A stretch of 64,000 bases of DNA from Parasponia andersonii (Eukaryota; Streptophyta; Magnoliopsida; Rosales; Cannabaceae). Positions within the stretch are counted from its first letter, which is position 1. Each line of letters opens with the position of its first letter. Positions 11,380-24,816 of the stretch are shown one piece after another. The stretch covers positions 45,938-109,937 of the forward strand of contig JXTB01000174.1 in the NCBI GenBank assembly GCA_002914805.1, given 5' to 3'. Under the pieces are notes generated by a model that had not been told where the DNA came from, ran no database searches, and saw only the letters and a list, made by a program, of their open reading frames with translations. A program made the position numbers and the translations under genes.

Positions 11380-13330
11380 GTGCTTATTTTTTTCTTTATT
11401 TTTTAAGGATTAAGTTAAACATTTTTTTTTTTTTGATATGTATCGAATTTGTTTTGTCTTAATTTTGGTCTTTTAACGTTCATTATTAAGATTGCTCATT
11501 TGAAAGTTGAGCTGTTTGAAACTAATACATTTTAAAATTTAGTTGTTAATTTTTTTTGGTATGTATCCGAATTAATTATCTTAATTTTGGTATTTTAACA
11601 TTTAAATGTTTATTATTGGGATTGCTTATTTGAAAATTGAGGCGTTAATTTTGATTTTTTAACCATTAAATGTTCATTATTAGGATTGCTCATTTGAAAG
11701 TTAAGGTGTTTGAAACTAATACATTTTAAAATTTAGTTGTTAATTTTTTTTTGGTATGTATCCGAATTAATTGTCTTAATTTTGGTCTTTTAACATTTAA
11801 ATATTTATTATTAGGATTGCTTATTTGAAAGTTGAGGCATTGAAACTAACACATTTCAAAATTTAGTTGTTAAATTGTGACTAAGTCGAGTGTCAAAAAT
11901 AAAGTTATTCTTATATGAGTTCGTACTTAATAATAATCTTATATTTGGAAACAAAATAAATTAAGGCTGAATAGATTGACACGAATGTGACTTATTTTTT
12001 CTTTATTTTTTAAGGATTAATTTAAACATTTTTTTTAATATGTATCAAATTAGTTCTGTCTTCATTTTGGTCTTTTAACCATTAAATGTTCATTATTAGG
12101 ATTGCTCATTTGAAAATCGAGGTGTTTGAAACTAACACATTTTAAAATTTAGTTGTTAATTTTTTTTTGGGTATGTATCCGAATTAATTGTCTTAATTTT
12201 AGTCTTTAATATTTAAATGTTTATTATTGAGATTGCTCATTTGAAAGTTGAAGTGTTGAAACTAACACATTTCAAAATTTAATTGTTAAATTGTGACTAA
12301 GTCGAGGGTAAAAAATAAAGTTAATCTTATACAAATTCGTACTTAATAATAATCTGATACTTGGAAACAAAATAAATTAAGGTTGAATAGATTGACACGA
12401 ATGTGACTACGTGAGATGCTATTTGTTAATTGGTTGGTTTTATTGAATCAACTTTCGAAACAAATATTTCACAAAAACATTCTCCTAATCATTATTTTTT
12501 AATTTGGGATAATATTATTTTTATACTTTGTATTTTGAAATTTTGTTCAGATTGTACTTTGTATTATTAACATTGAATGTTCATTATTAGGATTACTTAT
12601 TTAAAGGTTGAGGTGTTGAAGCTAACACATTTCAAAATTTAGTTGTTATTTTTTTTTTTTTAGTATGTATCTGAATTAGTTGTCTTAATTTTGGTCTTTT
12701 AACCTTTAAATGTTTATTATTGGGATTGCTCATTTGAAAGTTGAGGTGTTGAAACTAATACATTTCAAAATTTAGTTGTTAAATTGTGATTAAGTCGAGA
12801 GTCAAAAATAAAGTTAATCTTATATGAGTTCGTACTTAATAATAGTCGAATACTTGGAAACAAAATAAATTGAGTGCTATTTGTTAATTGGTTGGTTTTA
12901 TTGAATCAATTGTCGAAATAAATATTTCACAAAAACATTCTCCTAGTCATTATTTTTTAATTTGGGATAATAATATTTTTATACTTTGTATTTTGATTAT
13001 TATTAACATTGATTTTTATATTTAAAATCTGTTATAAATTTATACTATAAATTTATACTATGATACCAATTTAGAGTAATTAATTTACTGAAATTTCATT
13101 TAAAAAATTGAAAATAAGCATATAAAAATGAATCCGAAAATAATTTTATTAAATCATCTTGATAAATTAATTACTTAAAATTAATGGTATATATTTATAA
13201 CAAATATTAAATCTAATGATTAATATTGATAATAAGCAAAACACAATATATAAACTAACCAATATGTGAAAATACAAAGTATAAAAGTGATATTACATCA
13301 ATTTTAATTGTTTAATTTTATTGAATATAC
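11380..13330. repeat. AT-rich complex tandem repeat with higher-order arrangement
   Basis: The phrase containing ttattaggattgctcatttg, followed by tgaaactaacacatttyaaaa and a T-run with tatgtatccgaattaatt, recurs at least eight times between about 11480 and 12760, with spacings near 131 bp and 64 bp. A longer unit (aataaagttaatcttata, ttggaaacaaaataaatta, attgacacgaatgtgac) recurs near 11900, 12310 and 12800. A third phrase (ctatttgttaattggttgg) occurs at about 12420 and 12875. The block therefore looks like monomers arranged in a 415-455 bp higher-order unit. No coding potential. Confidence 0.7.
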
Positions 13331-13972
13331 TCTCGAAACAAATATTTCACAAATTAAACCATCTACACGTTGGATATGCACATTAATAGTTGGTATTATT
13401 ATCCCTCTTAAAACTCTTGTATAAAAATCCACTAAGTGGTTAGATCAATAGATTGGTATCTAACTTGTCGTATTACCACCAATTGATGGCGCTATACAAA
13501 ATTTTGAAGCCAGATTATCTTTAACTTATCAAGAATAGCTCAGATAGTTTGCTTCTGAGTTAACCAACGTTAACCTCTAACCAAACACATCGTGACATTT
13601 CGATTCCATACCAATCATTTTTGGACTCTCAGATTAAATCTAAACCGTCCCAAAACTGCTGTATAAATAGACATAAAATATAAGCAATGGCAAAAAGAAA
13701 AAACTGCAGAACGTACAAAATCACTTGAACAACTCAGTAGCCATAATCATCAAAATGCAACATAAAATATTATTTTAAGATTAGAACATGTGACATTCCA
13801 CAAAAGATCAGTTCAACACTGTTCAAGCTCTCAAAACAAAACTTCTCCGAGAATTATTGCGAAAAATAGATTTCCGAGTTTCACAAGGCTAAGCCATTCT
13901 ACATATGGAACTTATTCACCGCAAGTGAAATTCCATTGGTAAAATCCCGCAAAGATATCAACACTACTCGAT
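13331..13972. other. Spacer and presumed enolase 3' UTR
   Basis: Mixed-composition sequence between the tandem repeat and the enolase stop codon. The part nearest 13972 is presumably the 3' UTR. Nothing else is recognised. Confidence 0.4.
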
Positions 13973-16900
13973 TTAGTAGGGCTCAACAGGAACACGGAAC
14001 TTTGCTCCAGCATAGACCGCTTCAGAACCAAGCTCTTCCTCAATTCGCAGGAGCTACATTGAACAAAAATCAAGCAGGAAAGATAAGCAAAAGCTTAAAA
14101 GCATCAAACAATGCAAAACCTTAAGAGCATCGAACAATAAAACTAGGTAGCAAAGTTTAAACAACAAATATGATCTAGTATAACATGAGCAAGGGGGAGA
14201 GAGTTTCCAAAGATAGGAAGATTAACCTGATTATACTTGGCAAGACGCTCTGACCTACAGGGAGCTCCTGTCTTAATTTGACCCTTCAGAAAGGTATTTC
14301 ACAAAAAGTATAGTTAGATAGCCGATTGAGAACCGTGAGAGCTTAGTTAAATATTACATGGTCCCTAACACAACATTTGATTAGATAGTTACCGTGGCCA
14401 AACCCACGGANACTGCAACAAAGTAATGCAATTATGTTAATGATGTGAAATTTATGGCAGAGACTGGAGATAAATAAATTTTAACAATCGATGTTGCTCT
14501 TTAAGGTTTAGCTTCCCAACCTGCGGTGACTTGCCATAACACCCCAACCAGCTCGTTTAGACATCCTTACAGCCTCAATGCTCTCTGTTACAGACCCAAT
14601 TTGGTTCACCTGTAATAAAACACAAAAGTGCGATTCACATTTTATGATAGTGATTCAACAATTCAGTAAAGTTCGAATGATTTGGGTCATTACCTTCAGA
14701 AGAAGAGCATTGCAAGATTTTTCCTTAATTGCCTTCTCAACCCTCTGAAACGATGAATAAGAATTACAAAAACATTACATTTTCTATTCAAGGTATTTGT
14801 AATTTCAGCTATATGTTAAGAGACTGATAACAAAGCACTTTCTTCCCTAAAAAAGGCCACTTAAAATACTATTTAAAAACAAAATATAATTAACATATAA
14901 CAAATGCAAACCTTTGGGTTGGTGACCAGGAGATCATCACCCACAATTTGTACTTCTTGTCCGATTTCATCGGTTAGCTTGGCGTAANNNNNNNAAACAA
15001 TAGGGTACTCGCTCACAAATGACTTGTAGACATCTTTGAGTGCATCTCCTGAGATCTTCTGTGAACCATCATTGTTCTGTAGGCAAGAATGAACTTTTAT
15101 AAGAAAGGGATTTGATTGGACTAGAGGATCTTCAAATGCTAAGGGTAACAAATGTGTCAATATGAGCTTATAATGGATTTTATTCTCAAAAAGTTTCTTC
15201 CGCTTGTTATTTAATGCAGACAACTTGAGCATATTTACTGGACTATTGCAGTTGCAATAGTTCACAGCTTAATTCTGTCCATTACTCCAAGTTATGATTT
15301 ACTAAGGAGTTCAGACAGTCTTGAACCTGAACCAGCCTATCGGCTGCATGAGTGGTTCTCATTTGACTAAATCATTGATTCAGGTTGTTCCAGACACCAA
15401 TATCACATTCACAGATTACTCACCTCCTCCTTGAAGTTCAGGTCATAGGTTTTATCTGAGCCATAGAACTCTGATGCAGCAACATCCATTCCAATGACAA
15501 CCTAAGAGGAAAAAAGCACATTCTTAATTGGTTGAACTGTTCAAATATCTTGTGATTTAAAATTCCCTACTGTAAGAAACAAAATATAATTTCTCCTCTT
15601 TATATACACATATTGGAAGTGAAACTAACTTTGCCAGTGTATCCGGCCTTGGCAATGGCTGTCTTAAGCAATTCAAGACCTTCTTTGTTCTCCTATATCA
15701 ACACAAAAAAAAAGAGAACATTAGAAAGCTGGTAAAGGGAAACTGGAAACAAACTTTAGCAAAATAAGTACACATGCAACTCAAAGAATTCCACCTGAAT
15801 ATTAGGAGCAAAGCCACCTTCATCACCAACATTAGTTGCATCCTGACCATATTTCTTCTTAATTACACCCTGAAAAACGGGGGAAGTAGTCAGGAAACAA
15901 TCAAAAAACTTGACTTATCACTAGAGACGAAGTAAAAGTGTAACTCCTTTAAAAAGAAAATACAGCCCACCTTCAAATGGTGATATACTTCGACCCCCAT
16001 CTTCATGGCCTCTTTAAATGATGAAGCTCCAACTGGAAGAATCATGAACTCCTGCAAGAAGAAATGAATCAGATACTAAAACATGAGCATTCTTGAAAAA
16101 GTGAAATCCAGAGAATCAGTTAAGAAGCATGCCTGCATTGCAAGTTTGTTCCCAGCATGTGACCCACCATTGATGACATTGAAAGCAGGAACAGGCAAAA
16201 CCAAGTTCTTGTTCCCAGCAAGGTTTGCAATGTGCTGCATCCAATGTAGACAGTAATCGTGATATCATATTCATATTGACACTAAAAATAAATAAACTGC
16301 ATACATCGTACAGAAAAATATAATAAAATTAAAAATAGAAATAAAAACCTAATCAGGTGAGCATGGGTGATATCTACAGCCAATATCACTCAGTACCCAA
16401 CAAGGTAACTTCTTGAGGACAATGTGAATGCATTAACAAATGCAGATGAAGTCTCGTACAACATAACTTTATGTTCTAGTGCTCTTACAGAATATAATAT
16501 GGGTCTGTATATTCAATTCTCTACTCTATTGAAGAATGAAAACAGCACTACAAACATATAAACAAACATACAACTATTTTGGGGATAGGAATGATTAAAA
16601 AAAAAAAAAAGGAAGGTAAAGAATGCATTAGATTGAAACTCATCCAAAATATACCTTGTACAGAGGGATGTTCAAGACACTAGCACCTGCTTTGCAAACT
16701 GCAAGAGACACTGCCAATATGGCGTTTGCGCCAAGCTGAAAAGACACAAGTACACTTTGTTATGCAAATTATAAAAGAATTTGTTTATTTCCTGAAACAA
16801 CAGCAAACGTTGTTCAACCTTTTGCTTGCACCAACCCCACTCATTAACGGTCCCGTCAAGTTGTTGAACCATGAAGTTGTCAATCTCAGTCTGCTTAGTG

Positions 16901-18090
16901 GGATCCTACATAGACCAAAAGAAAATTTCAATACATTTGCAGGTAACATTCTTAAAGATTTTTAAGTGGAATATTACTTGTTTAAGTTGTGTTGGATGTG
17001 TTTGGGTAAAAAAACAATTTTTTGTGAAACTTTGCCAAACCTTTATTCAAGGCTGAGGATTAAAGATAATTTTTTTGGTAAAAAGTTCAAAACACTAAAT
17101 TTCAAATTCCTAAAAATGCTAAGATGAGGGATTATATCATACAGAAGGAACCAAGTTGAACCAACCTTCCCAATCAACGCAGGGCCGATGATAGTATTCA
17201 CATTCTCAACAGCCTACACATACAGAGAAACAAGAGGATGACATACATAAAACAAAACTAACGGACAGATCAATCATAATGTGTAATCCGTATGAGCAAA
17301 GAACGGTGAAACCAGTATCTCACCTTTAGTACACCTTTTCCAAGGTAGTCGGATCCTCCATCCCTTAGCTCAAGGGCCTCGTAAACTCCTAAAGTTAAAT
17401 TAAAAAGGAACAGCACATGGTATCACAACCCCCATTCTTATACAAGTTTTTGTTTTTATGGACAAGATAAGCTATACAACAAAGATTCTCTATTCAAAAC
17501 ATGTTCGAGGTTTCTCTAAATCCAAGTTTCCAACAAATTAAGGTACAGATAAGATATAAATAAGTCATAAACAATTTAACAAACAAACATAATAAAATGT
17601 TGAAACTAGTGGATCACATAAACACAAGTGACATACCAGTGGATGCACCACTTGGAACAGCGGCTCTAGCCAGAGTACAATTAGTCAATGTCACATCCAC
17701 CTGCAATAACGCGAACCCACTAACATAATCAACCTTTCAACACAAATATGTGTTAAACAAATACAAATCCTCACAAATATATATATATATATACACAACT
17801 CTACAAGCCCAAGCTCAAAGCAATAACTCATGAAATCGGAGAAATGATAATCAACCCCGGTTCACTCAAGAGAAATGCCCACTACCCATATTGGATCTCC
17901 AAATTTTTAAGCTATAAAGTCATGAAACAGAGCAACGATTTCAGAAACCGAATCCAGAAAATGAACTAAAACACACAGAAAGGGAGCAACAGATCAGTGG
18001 TGAGACAAAATTTCAGAATTGGACCTCGACGGTGGGATTGCCACGGCTGTCGAAGATCTGCCTAGCCTTGACGTGTGCAATAGTCGTCAT
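13973..18090 (-). CDS. ENO2-like: Enolase (2-phosphoglycerate dehydratase), with two undersized assembly gaps
   Basis: Enolase converts 2-phosphoglycerate to phosphoenolpyruvate in glycolysis. This is the cytosolic form: there is no transit peptide. Minus-strand exons: 18025-18090, 17637-17700, 17324-17388, 17166-17213, 16819-16905, 16655-16735, 16133-16234, 15971-16051, 15795-15869, 15630-15692, 15424-15501, 14912-15076, 14694-14744, 14521-14609, 14393-14412, 14227-14283, 13973-14053. Visible motifs include [67 protein letters not shown] and the C-terminal PVEPY. Exon 12 contains a 7-N gap where the SIEDPF segment should be, and exon 15 a single N where GETEDTF should be. Restoring the expected lengths (30 and 32 extra bases) gives 444 aa, the normal plant size. 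The intron after exon 7 uses a GC donor. The gene looks functional; the breaks are assembly faults. Confidence 0.95.
14411..14411. other. Single-N gap inside enolase exon 15
   Basis: This one N replaces what should be about 33 coding bases (GETEDTFIADL in the family) between the intron acceptor at 14413-14414 and the retained SVGLAT codons. Any automatic gene model will skip or misread this exon. Confidence 0.8.
14988..14994. other. 7-N gap inside enolase exon 12
   Basis: Seven Ns lie between codons for YPIV and YAKL. The family has 13 residues there (SIEDPFDQDDWEH). The true gap should be about 37 bases, and because 30 bases are missing the frame is kept by luck. Confidence 0.85.
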
Positions 18091-18111
18091 TAATGGAGCT
18101 TGCGCTTAGAT

Positions 18112-18115
<4 letters not shown>

Positions 18116-18153
<38 letters not shown>
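18116..18153. repeat. (GA)n microsatellite in the enolase 5' UTR
   Basis: About 19 uninterrupted GA units starting some 25 bp upstream of the enolase ATG. On the coding strand this is a CT-rich leader, a common plant 5' UTR feature and a likely polymorphic marker. Confidence 0.9.
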
Positions 18154-18155
<2 letters not shown>

Positions 18156-18240
18156 AAGCTGCGTAGAGAGAGAGCGTTACTAACGAGAGTGAAAAATGAG
18201 CCACCAAACAACCCTTTTTGTAGACAAGCTTAGCTTAATT

Positions 18241-21200
18241 TTAGCCGTACGATTAACTATTAGGTTTGTCATTCATCTCAACTCAAATTTTCATATCACT
18301 TTAGCCCTCTGTTCTTCTTTTTTTTTTTTTTCTTTTTCTTTTCTTTTTTTTTTCAGACAATAAAAATCTAATTAAACTTAATTGCATAATTGCCATATTT
18401 ACTCTTTTCACTTTGGCCCTCTTTTTTCAGAAAATAAAATACTAATTAAACTTAAGTGCAAATTAACCGTGTTTACTCCCTCTTTCCCTCCTCTTCTCCT
18501 TTTTTTTTTTTTTTTTAAAAAAAAGCTGGAAGAATTTCTATATTTTTTTTGAAATAAAACACGACAGTTCCATTAAAATAGAAACACATACCGCTATATT
18601 TCTATATTTCTAGACAGTGATTATGATCCTCGAATTTGATTGGCTTAACCAAATCAAACTTGGAATTTGAAGGGCAAAAATTATTACGAGGGAGATACGC
18701 CGAACCATTTGTTATTAATTGTACGAAGAAGAAGAAGAAAAGCAAAGGAAGGTGAAATCTTTTAATAGATCAATGCTACCAAATACTAGTAATGCACGAA
18801 TAATATATATGTTTATCTTTAAATAATTTAATTAATAAATTAGATTTTTCTTAGAACTCACTTATCCTTGAAGAAAAAAAAACTAATTTATTCTTTCTTT
18901 TAAGATCTATTACACAAATGATCCTCTGTAAAATACATACATACGAGAAACGTGTTATAAAATGTATTAATAAAAAAATAGACCGAATCAAATTATTTGA
19001 AAATGAGGTAAAATTTTATATTTTTTTTTAACTACAAATTTAGAAGATAATTTATCGTGATTATTCTTATTTATATTTAATATTTTCAAATATATATACA
19101 GATGCTATGCTGTCATGTGTCTTTTATGTCTATTTTTTTTTTATTAAAAGTTTACTAATAAGATGCCATTTAGACAATCTAAAGATCACGAGTGGCTTAT
19201 AATAAGAAAATTCAATGACTTAATTAGAACAATTAGAACTTTGAAAGTTAAATCGTTATAAGTTAGATAGTTCAAAGGTATTTGTGCAATAACTTTTTTT
19301 TTTTTTTTTAAGGGTCAGTTAATTTGGATCCAAAAAGCGGTATGTTTCAATGGAACTGTCAACCCATTACAAGTAGTTGCTAGACAGTGATTATGTTCAT
19401 CTTTCTATATTTCTATATTTGCAATATGCCGCCAAACCATTACAAGTCAATCATAGCCCTCCACTAGGTTGGCATGTTTCAATGATATTATACAAGTAAG
19501 TATCCGATGCATTACAGCCCTAATGAAAGCCAAACACAATGGTACGTCAAAGTATAGTTACTCGTGTTTAGACCAACGTCACTAATGTTAGATCACCAGC
19601 TATCAGTTTGTGTGGCCAACCCTTTTTTTATTTAGAGAAGTACTACGAGATTTTGGATTCAATCTCGAATACCCCCCTCCTCCTTTTTCTTCACTAACCA
19701 GTAATTATTAACCATTAATAAATGTATACAAAAATAATAATAATAATAATAAAAAATCGTTACAAGTCTGACGCATATTACATGAAAATTTTTTGTAGCA
19801 CACAAGGATCTTTATTGTAAATATGAGGCCCATTATAATGGAGAGTTTTGATTGCACAAATGTGTTTATATTTGACAGTTCTCTTCTTATCAGATTACTT
19901 AAATTACATTTTTCTCCGACTTTCTCCGTAAAAGTAAAATAGAAATGCATTTCGCCGTGAAAAAAAAAAAAAAAAAAAAAACCCTCTGCGGCGTTAGAAT
20001 ATTATTATTAATCATTTGTACTTACCAAATGTAAAATGCTATTGTATGGTCCAATCTCGATGAAAATGAGACAATTGATCTATTGTACATAATGATACAA
20101 TTTACATATATGTGACGTTACATCAATAATGGTAAACGGTATGAATGATGGAATGAATTATTGCATGAATTTAGACTCGTTAGAGTCTAATAGCTAGATT
20201 AGCTTTAGTGGAATATTCAGCTGAGCTTATGGCATCTCCTGCCTCGAGGGTTGACTATTGAGACAGCAAAAGTCAGAGCAAGATTTGCAGCTTCTGAAAT
20301 TGCTTATAAACTATTCATGCTTTGATGAGTAAGAAGATATTCATTAAAGACTCATCTATTGTATAATGCATTGATCTTGCTTCTTACAAGAATCACTGAT
20401 CTGAAAACAAATGGAATAATTAATTTATGTTGGCTAAGATTAATTCATTACTATTCAAGTATTATTTCAATATTTATCAATATCCTATGTCTTAAGGGGG
20501 GAAAAAACTAGTGATCTACAAATTTTGTTTAATGCTGTCCAAGATTCAATTATCTATTAATATTTTGGCCTGGTATTAATCTGTTGCTTTCCCTTGCCTT
20601 CTATTCATTCAACCCTTTTTTGTTTCCCACAAGGTTTTTTTTTTTTTTTTTTTTAAGATAAAGTTTCTAAATTGAATGAATTAAGGACTATCAATCCGTT
20701 TCGGAATGGAGGATTTAAAAAAAAAATGTCATTGATCTTCATTTTCGTGGGTTTGTTTTCACTCATTTACACTATATAGGACATTTACACTATATAGGAC
20801 ATTAACTAAAAAAGAAAAATAATAAAAATAAAAAAGTATAAGAATTTTTTCACCAAATCTTTTTGCTATTTTTGTATGTAAAAAATTGACCAAATTAGAC
20901 AAATTGGTGAAATTTGTTTGATTTGTTAATCCAAAGACATATTTTTTTTAATTTAAGAAAATCGAAACGATAAATTGAGCATTTTATCTTATCATCAGAA
21001 TATTTTCACAATTACTCCTAACAATAATGGCTATTTCAAATATAACAGTAATACTATAAATAGGAATAAAAAAAACATGATTACATCTATTTATTACTTT
21101 GACACAACGTATTTCATTTATTTTTTTTCAAAGATACAACTTTTTTTATGGGCATTGTTTCATTTAACTTTTTTTTTTTTGAAGTATTTGTTTCATTTAA

Positions 21201-22673
21201 CTAAAAGCATATAGTTTGTTTTACCAAAATTTACTAAACAAATCAATAATCATCTAGTAACTTTGAGGATTGTAGTCAAGTGTGTTGTCCAAATAATTGG
21301 TACATTAATTTGGAGAACCTAACTCCAATATGATGTATTACCTCCCAATTATTCCATGATTATAGGTGTGACTGAAAGCGACGAGTTGAAATTAAAAATG
21401 CTTTATTCAAATTGATCAATGGCTGGGAGGTTCAATGAATCCAATAGTGGCCTGTTGAGCGTCGCAAGGCTTGTAGTTTATACTCTTAATAGTTTCATTT
21501 ATTTCTCTGATGTATTTTTTACTATGTCAAGCGTGATGGATGCCTTTTGAGTTTTGAGCTCGAGCGTGCTTAATTAGTCACATTTCATGCTTGGACGTGA
21601 AACATTAGATACTATATTTAACAAGTCAAATAGTATAAATAATGAGAACATCTTAAACGCAAAATAGGTATATTTTAGTTGATAAATCATATTAAAAAAG
21701 ATTCAAATTTGACTCCAGGGAAAATATATGAAAATGCACGTATAAAATTATTTTAATGATATGAGTATATTGGAGCCCCGGAGTAGCCGTCTAACCAATT
21801 TTTTTTTTTCCAAAAAAAAAAAGACACCAACAAGAGAGAAAATGAAGCAGCAACAGAAAAAATTTGTGTGGTTGAGAAATTGTAAATTATTATTATTGTC
21901 TTAGTTTCTAATAAACCGTTTTGCTTTCGTGTACACTGTACACCAACAATGGCTTCTCGTCATCATTTTCAAATAAAGAAAACAAAACAAAATAGCAACT
22001 GAAACATGCGTGATATGCAAATATATTATTTTACAAGTGATGTCGGAAATTTTAGACCTTTGACAAATGTCTCTTTTGACATGTTGTTTTCGGCTATTCC
22101 ATTAATGCAAGCTAGCAAAAGAGGGCCCAAGAGGTTGAAGGTTTGATCAATTAGGCTATGGACCACAACCCGTTGATCACATAATCCATAACGTTCATAA
22201 TTTTCAGCCTTGTTAACGATCATATGGACCAACCACATAACTAGGGAGAAAAACAATCTTCTATACCTAAAAACCAAGGTTTAATTTAGCATGTTTAATG
22301 CATTGTATGATATATGTTTCTTGTCTTTCTTAATATTGTCAAGTAATTATATAATAATAATCTTTCTTATTACCGATACGACATGGTGCTTTTTTTTTAA
22401 AAAAAAATCATTGGATTGGATTAAACTTAAAATTATTGTAATGTAACTTATAGATATCGGTTTGTAAAAATTATAACCCAAATTTGCTAGAAAAAATTCA
22501 TTAACCCAGGCATCATTAGATTGGTTTAGGTTGTGTTGGGTTGTCAGATTGAGATGTTTTATATTTTACTTGTTTGTTTTTTTTTAATTGTAAAAAATAG
22601 GCTTCAAATCTTAATTTTGTTAGTTAACATTTATCATTTTTATTTTAATTAATTTATTCCCTGATATGAAAAC
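18241..22673. other. Gene-free AT-rich stretch
   Basis: No gene recognised. It holds several T-runs (for example near 18321, 18501, 20640) and a phrase with ctagacagtgattatg plus ctatatttctatattt that occurs at about 18590-18630 and again at 19380-19420. A short tandem of tttacactatataggaca lies at about 20765-20800. The longest open frame (22026-22277, minus, 83 aa) resembles nothing known. From about 22570 the sequence resembles that found beyond the right end of the copia element (27880-27975). Confidence 0.45.
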
Positions 22674-22951
22674 TATTGAGATCTACAATATGATCATGTG
22701 TGTGTCATGTGTAATGGCACAGGCATAAGTATCATATGTGTGTCATGTGTACGCATAGGCAAGAACATATTACAGTCATTTTTTTTTTTAAATATTTTCT
22801 GATTATATTTCCTAGCTAATTAAATTTTAGTTGTAGGGGGAACATTTATAACTTAGGAGTTCTTATATATTTTAATGCAGCAGGGTGAGAAAGTGAGGGC
22901 AGTAATAATCAATGTATCAAGTAAGCTTTTTTTTTTATCATTTTGTTTACA
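22674..22951 (+). repeat. 5' LTR of the copia element
   Basis: It matches the 3' LTR along tcatgtgtgtgtcatgtgt, then cctagctaattaaa, then gaaagtgagrgcartaataatc, and ends ttttgtttaca immediately before the primer-binding site. The TG start has decayed to TA. Confidence 0.85.
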
Positions 22952-23055
22952 TGGTATTAGAGCATGTTTTAACTTAAAAAAGAGCTCATCTCTGGCCTTC
23001 ATTGCCACAAACTCCAGAAAAAAAAAACCATTCATTATTACTCAGAAAAACCACA

Positions 23056-23805
23056 ATGTCTGTTGTTTTTGAAACCTCTAATTCAACACAAACGAATGAC
23101 AATCAACCAGCTCAAATTTTATCCAATAGCCTTCAGATAATTCAACCATCCTATCGTCTAAATGGGAAAAAATATTTGGTTTGGTCTCAAGTGATTCAAA
23201 CGAAACTGAAAGGGAAAGGAAAACTCATCCATTTAACTGGACCTCTACCAAGCAAAGATGATCCAAAGTTTGAGGCCTAAGACACAGAGGATTCTTTGAT
23301 CATGTCATAGCTTTAGGATTCAATGCAACCTGAGATTAGTGAAAACTGTATGTTCTTGACTACTGCCAAAGATATATAGGATACCACGAAGTGCACATAT
23401 TCCAAAGTCAAAGATGCAGCCTTGGTTTGTGGAATTAAAACTAAGATTCATTCAACAAAATAAGGTACAATGTCTGTTACAGATTATTACAACACCTTGA
23501 ATCGTTTATGGCTTGAAATTGATTACTACCAAAGTCTTAAGATAAAATGTAGTAAGGATGCTTCAATGATATTGAAATTTGTGGAAGGAGAAAGAATATA
23601 TGAATTCTTAGCTAGACTAAATATGGAATTCGATCAGGTCCGAATACAAGTACTCGAAAAGTATGAGGTGTCTGCCTTAAATGAAGTCTTTTCCATCATT
23701 CAAACTGAGGAAAGAAAGGGGAGTGTGATGCTTGATTCCCTTGCTACTGAAGGGTCTACCCTTGTTGCAACAAAGAAGTCATCACTAACAATTTTTGGTG
23801 GGTAA
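23056..23805 (+). pseudogene. Copia gag remnant
   Basis: The first segment (23056-23280) carries the YRLNGKKYLVWSQ-type start of copia gag (DUF4219-like). A second frame (23470-23805) carries the UBN2-type core with FLARLNMEFDQVRIQVL. Stops at 23278-23280 and a frame change between the two segments break it. A knuckle-like CNYCKKPRHIKE follows near 23865-23900. Confidence 0.8.
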
Positions 23806-24079
23806 AAACCAAATCAAGGCAATATAAAATCATATAAGTCATTAGTTAATAAGGATGATATTTGGTGCAATTATTGCAAGAAACCTAGGCATATTAAAGA
23901 GACTATTGGAAATTCAAAATAAAACCACCATTTGATATAAACAACAACAATCAACAATAATATACCCCACAAAACAACCAAGAAAATGTTGTTATTTTAG
24001 GTTTTACACCAATAATAAACCTGAGATAAGCATACTAAACAAAAAAGAGATTGAAAAGATCTGAAGCCTCCTTACGTCA

Positions 24080-24816
24080 ATGGCAAAATCAGCTAGTTTA
24101 TGTTCATTGGCACACTCAGGTAATCAATCCTTATCCTATACTCTTAGTGTCTCAAAGGACTATCAAACGTGCCAAATTTGGGTTATTGACTCATGTGCTA
24201 CTAATCACATGACTAATTCATCACACTATTTCACTACATACACCCCATGCCTTGGAAATTAAAAAATAAGAGTTGTTGATGATACACTAGCATCTATTGC
24301 TAAAAAAGGGACTACTCCTCTCACACCTTCCCTTGCACTAAAATTTGTACTTCATGCCTTAAGTTTAATGTGTTTATTTATAAATTAACCAAAGATTTAA
24401 ACTGCAAAGCTGTGTTTCTTCCTAATCATTGTGTCTTCCAGGAACTAGTTATGGAGAAGATGATTGGGCATGTTAAGGAAAGGGAAGGACTCTACTTTTT
24501 GGATACTAGTGGTGGCAGAGACGAAAGTCGATTAACACTATCTCATTTCTCTGAAAAAATTCCAATAAACCAATCTTAGATTTGACTTCACCATTTTTGT
24601 TTAGGACATTCATCCTTCTCTGTTTTGAAAACTATGTTTCATGTTTTGTTTAAAGGTGTGGATGATAAATCTTTTCATTGTGAAGTGTGCCAATTTGCCA
24701 AACATCATCGTATTTCATTTCCTCTGAGTAATAATAAAACTTTATATCTATTTTCATTGATTCATACTGATATTTGGGGACCTTCTAGGATTCCAAATAT
24801 TAATAGAGCTCGTTAG
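24080..24816 (+). pseudogene. Copia protease and GAG-pre-integrase remnant
   Basis: IWVIDSCATNHMT near 24172-24215 is the copia aspartic protease motif, with DSCAT in place of the usual DSGAT, so the glycine after the active Asp region is changed. The segment 24580-24816 carries a CEVCQFAKHHR-type zinc-binding motif and HTDIWGPS, the beginning of the integrase core. Confidence 0.75.

Noticed and set aside
11380..13330. CRISPR-like repeat array
   Set aside because: Repeats are long, divergent and AT-rich without unique spacers, in a eukaryotic genome.
22026..22277. 83-aa minus-strand frame
   Set aside because: No known motif, no splice context and AT-background composition.
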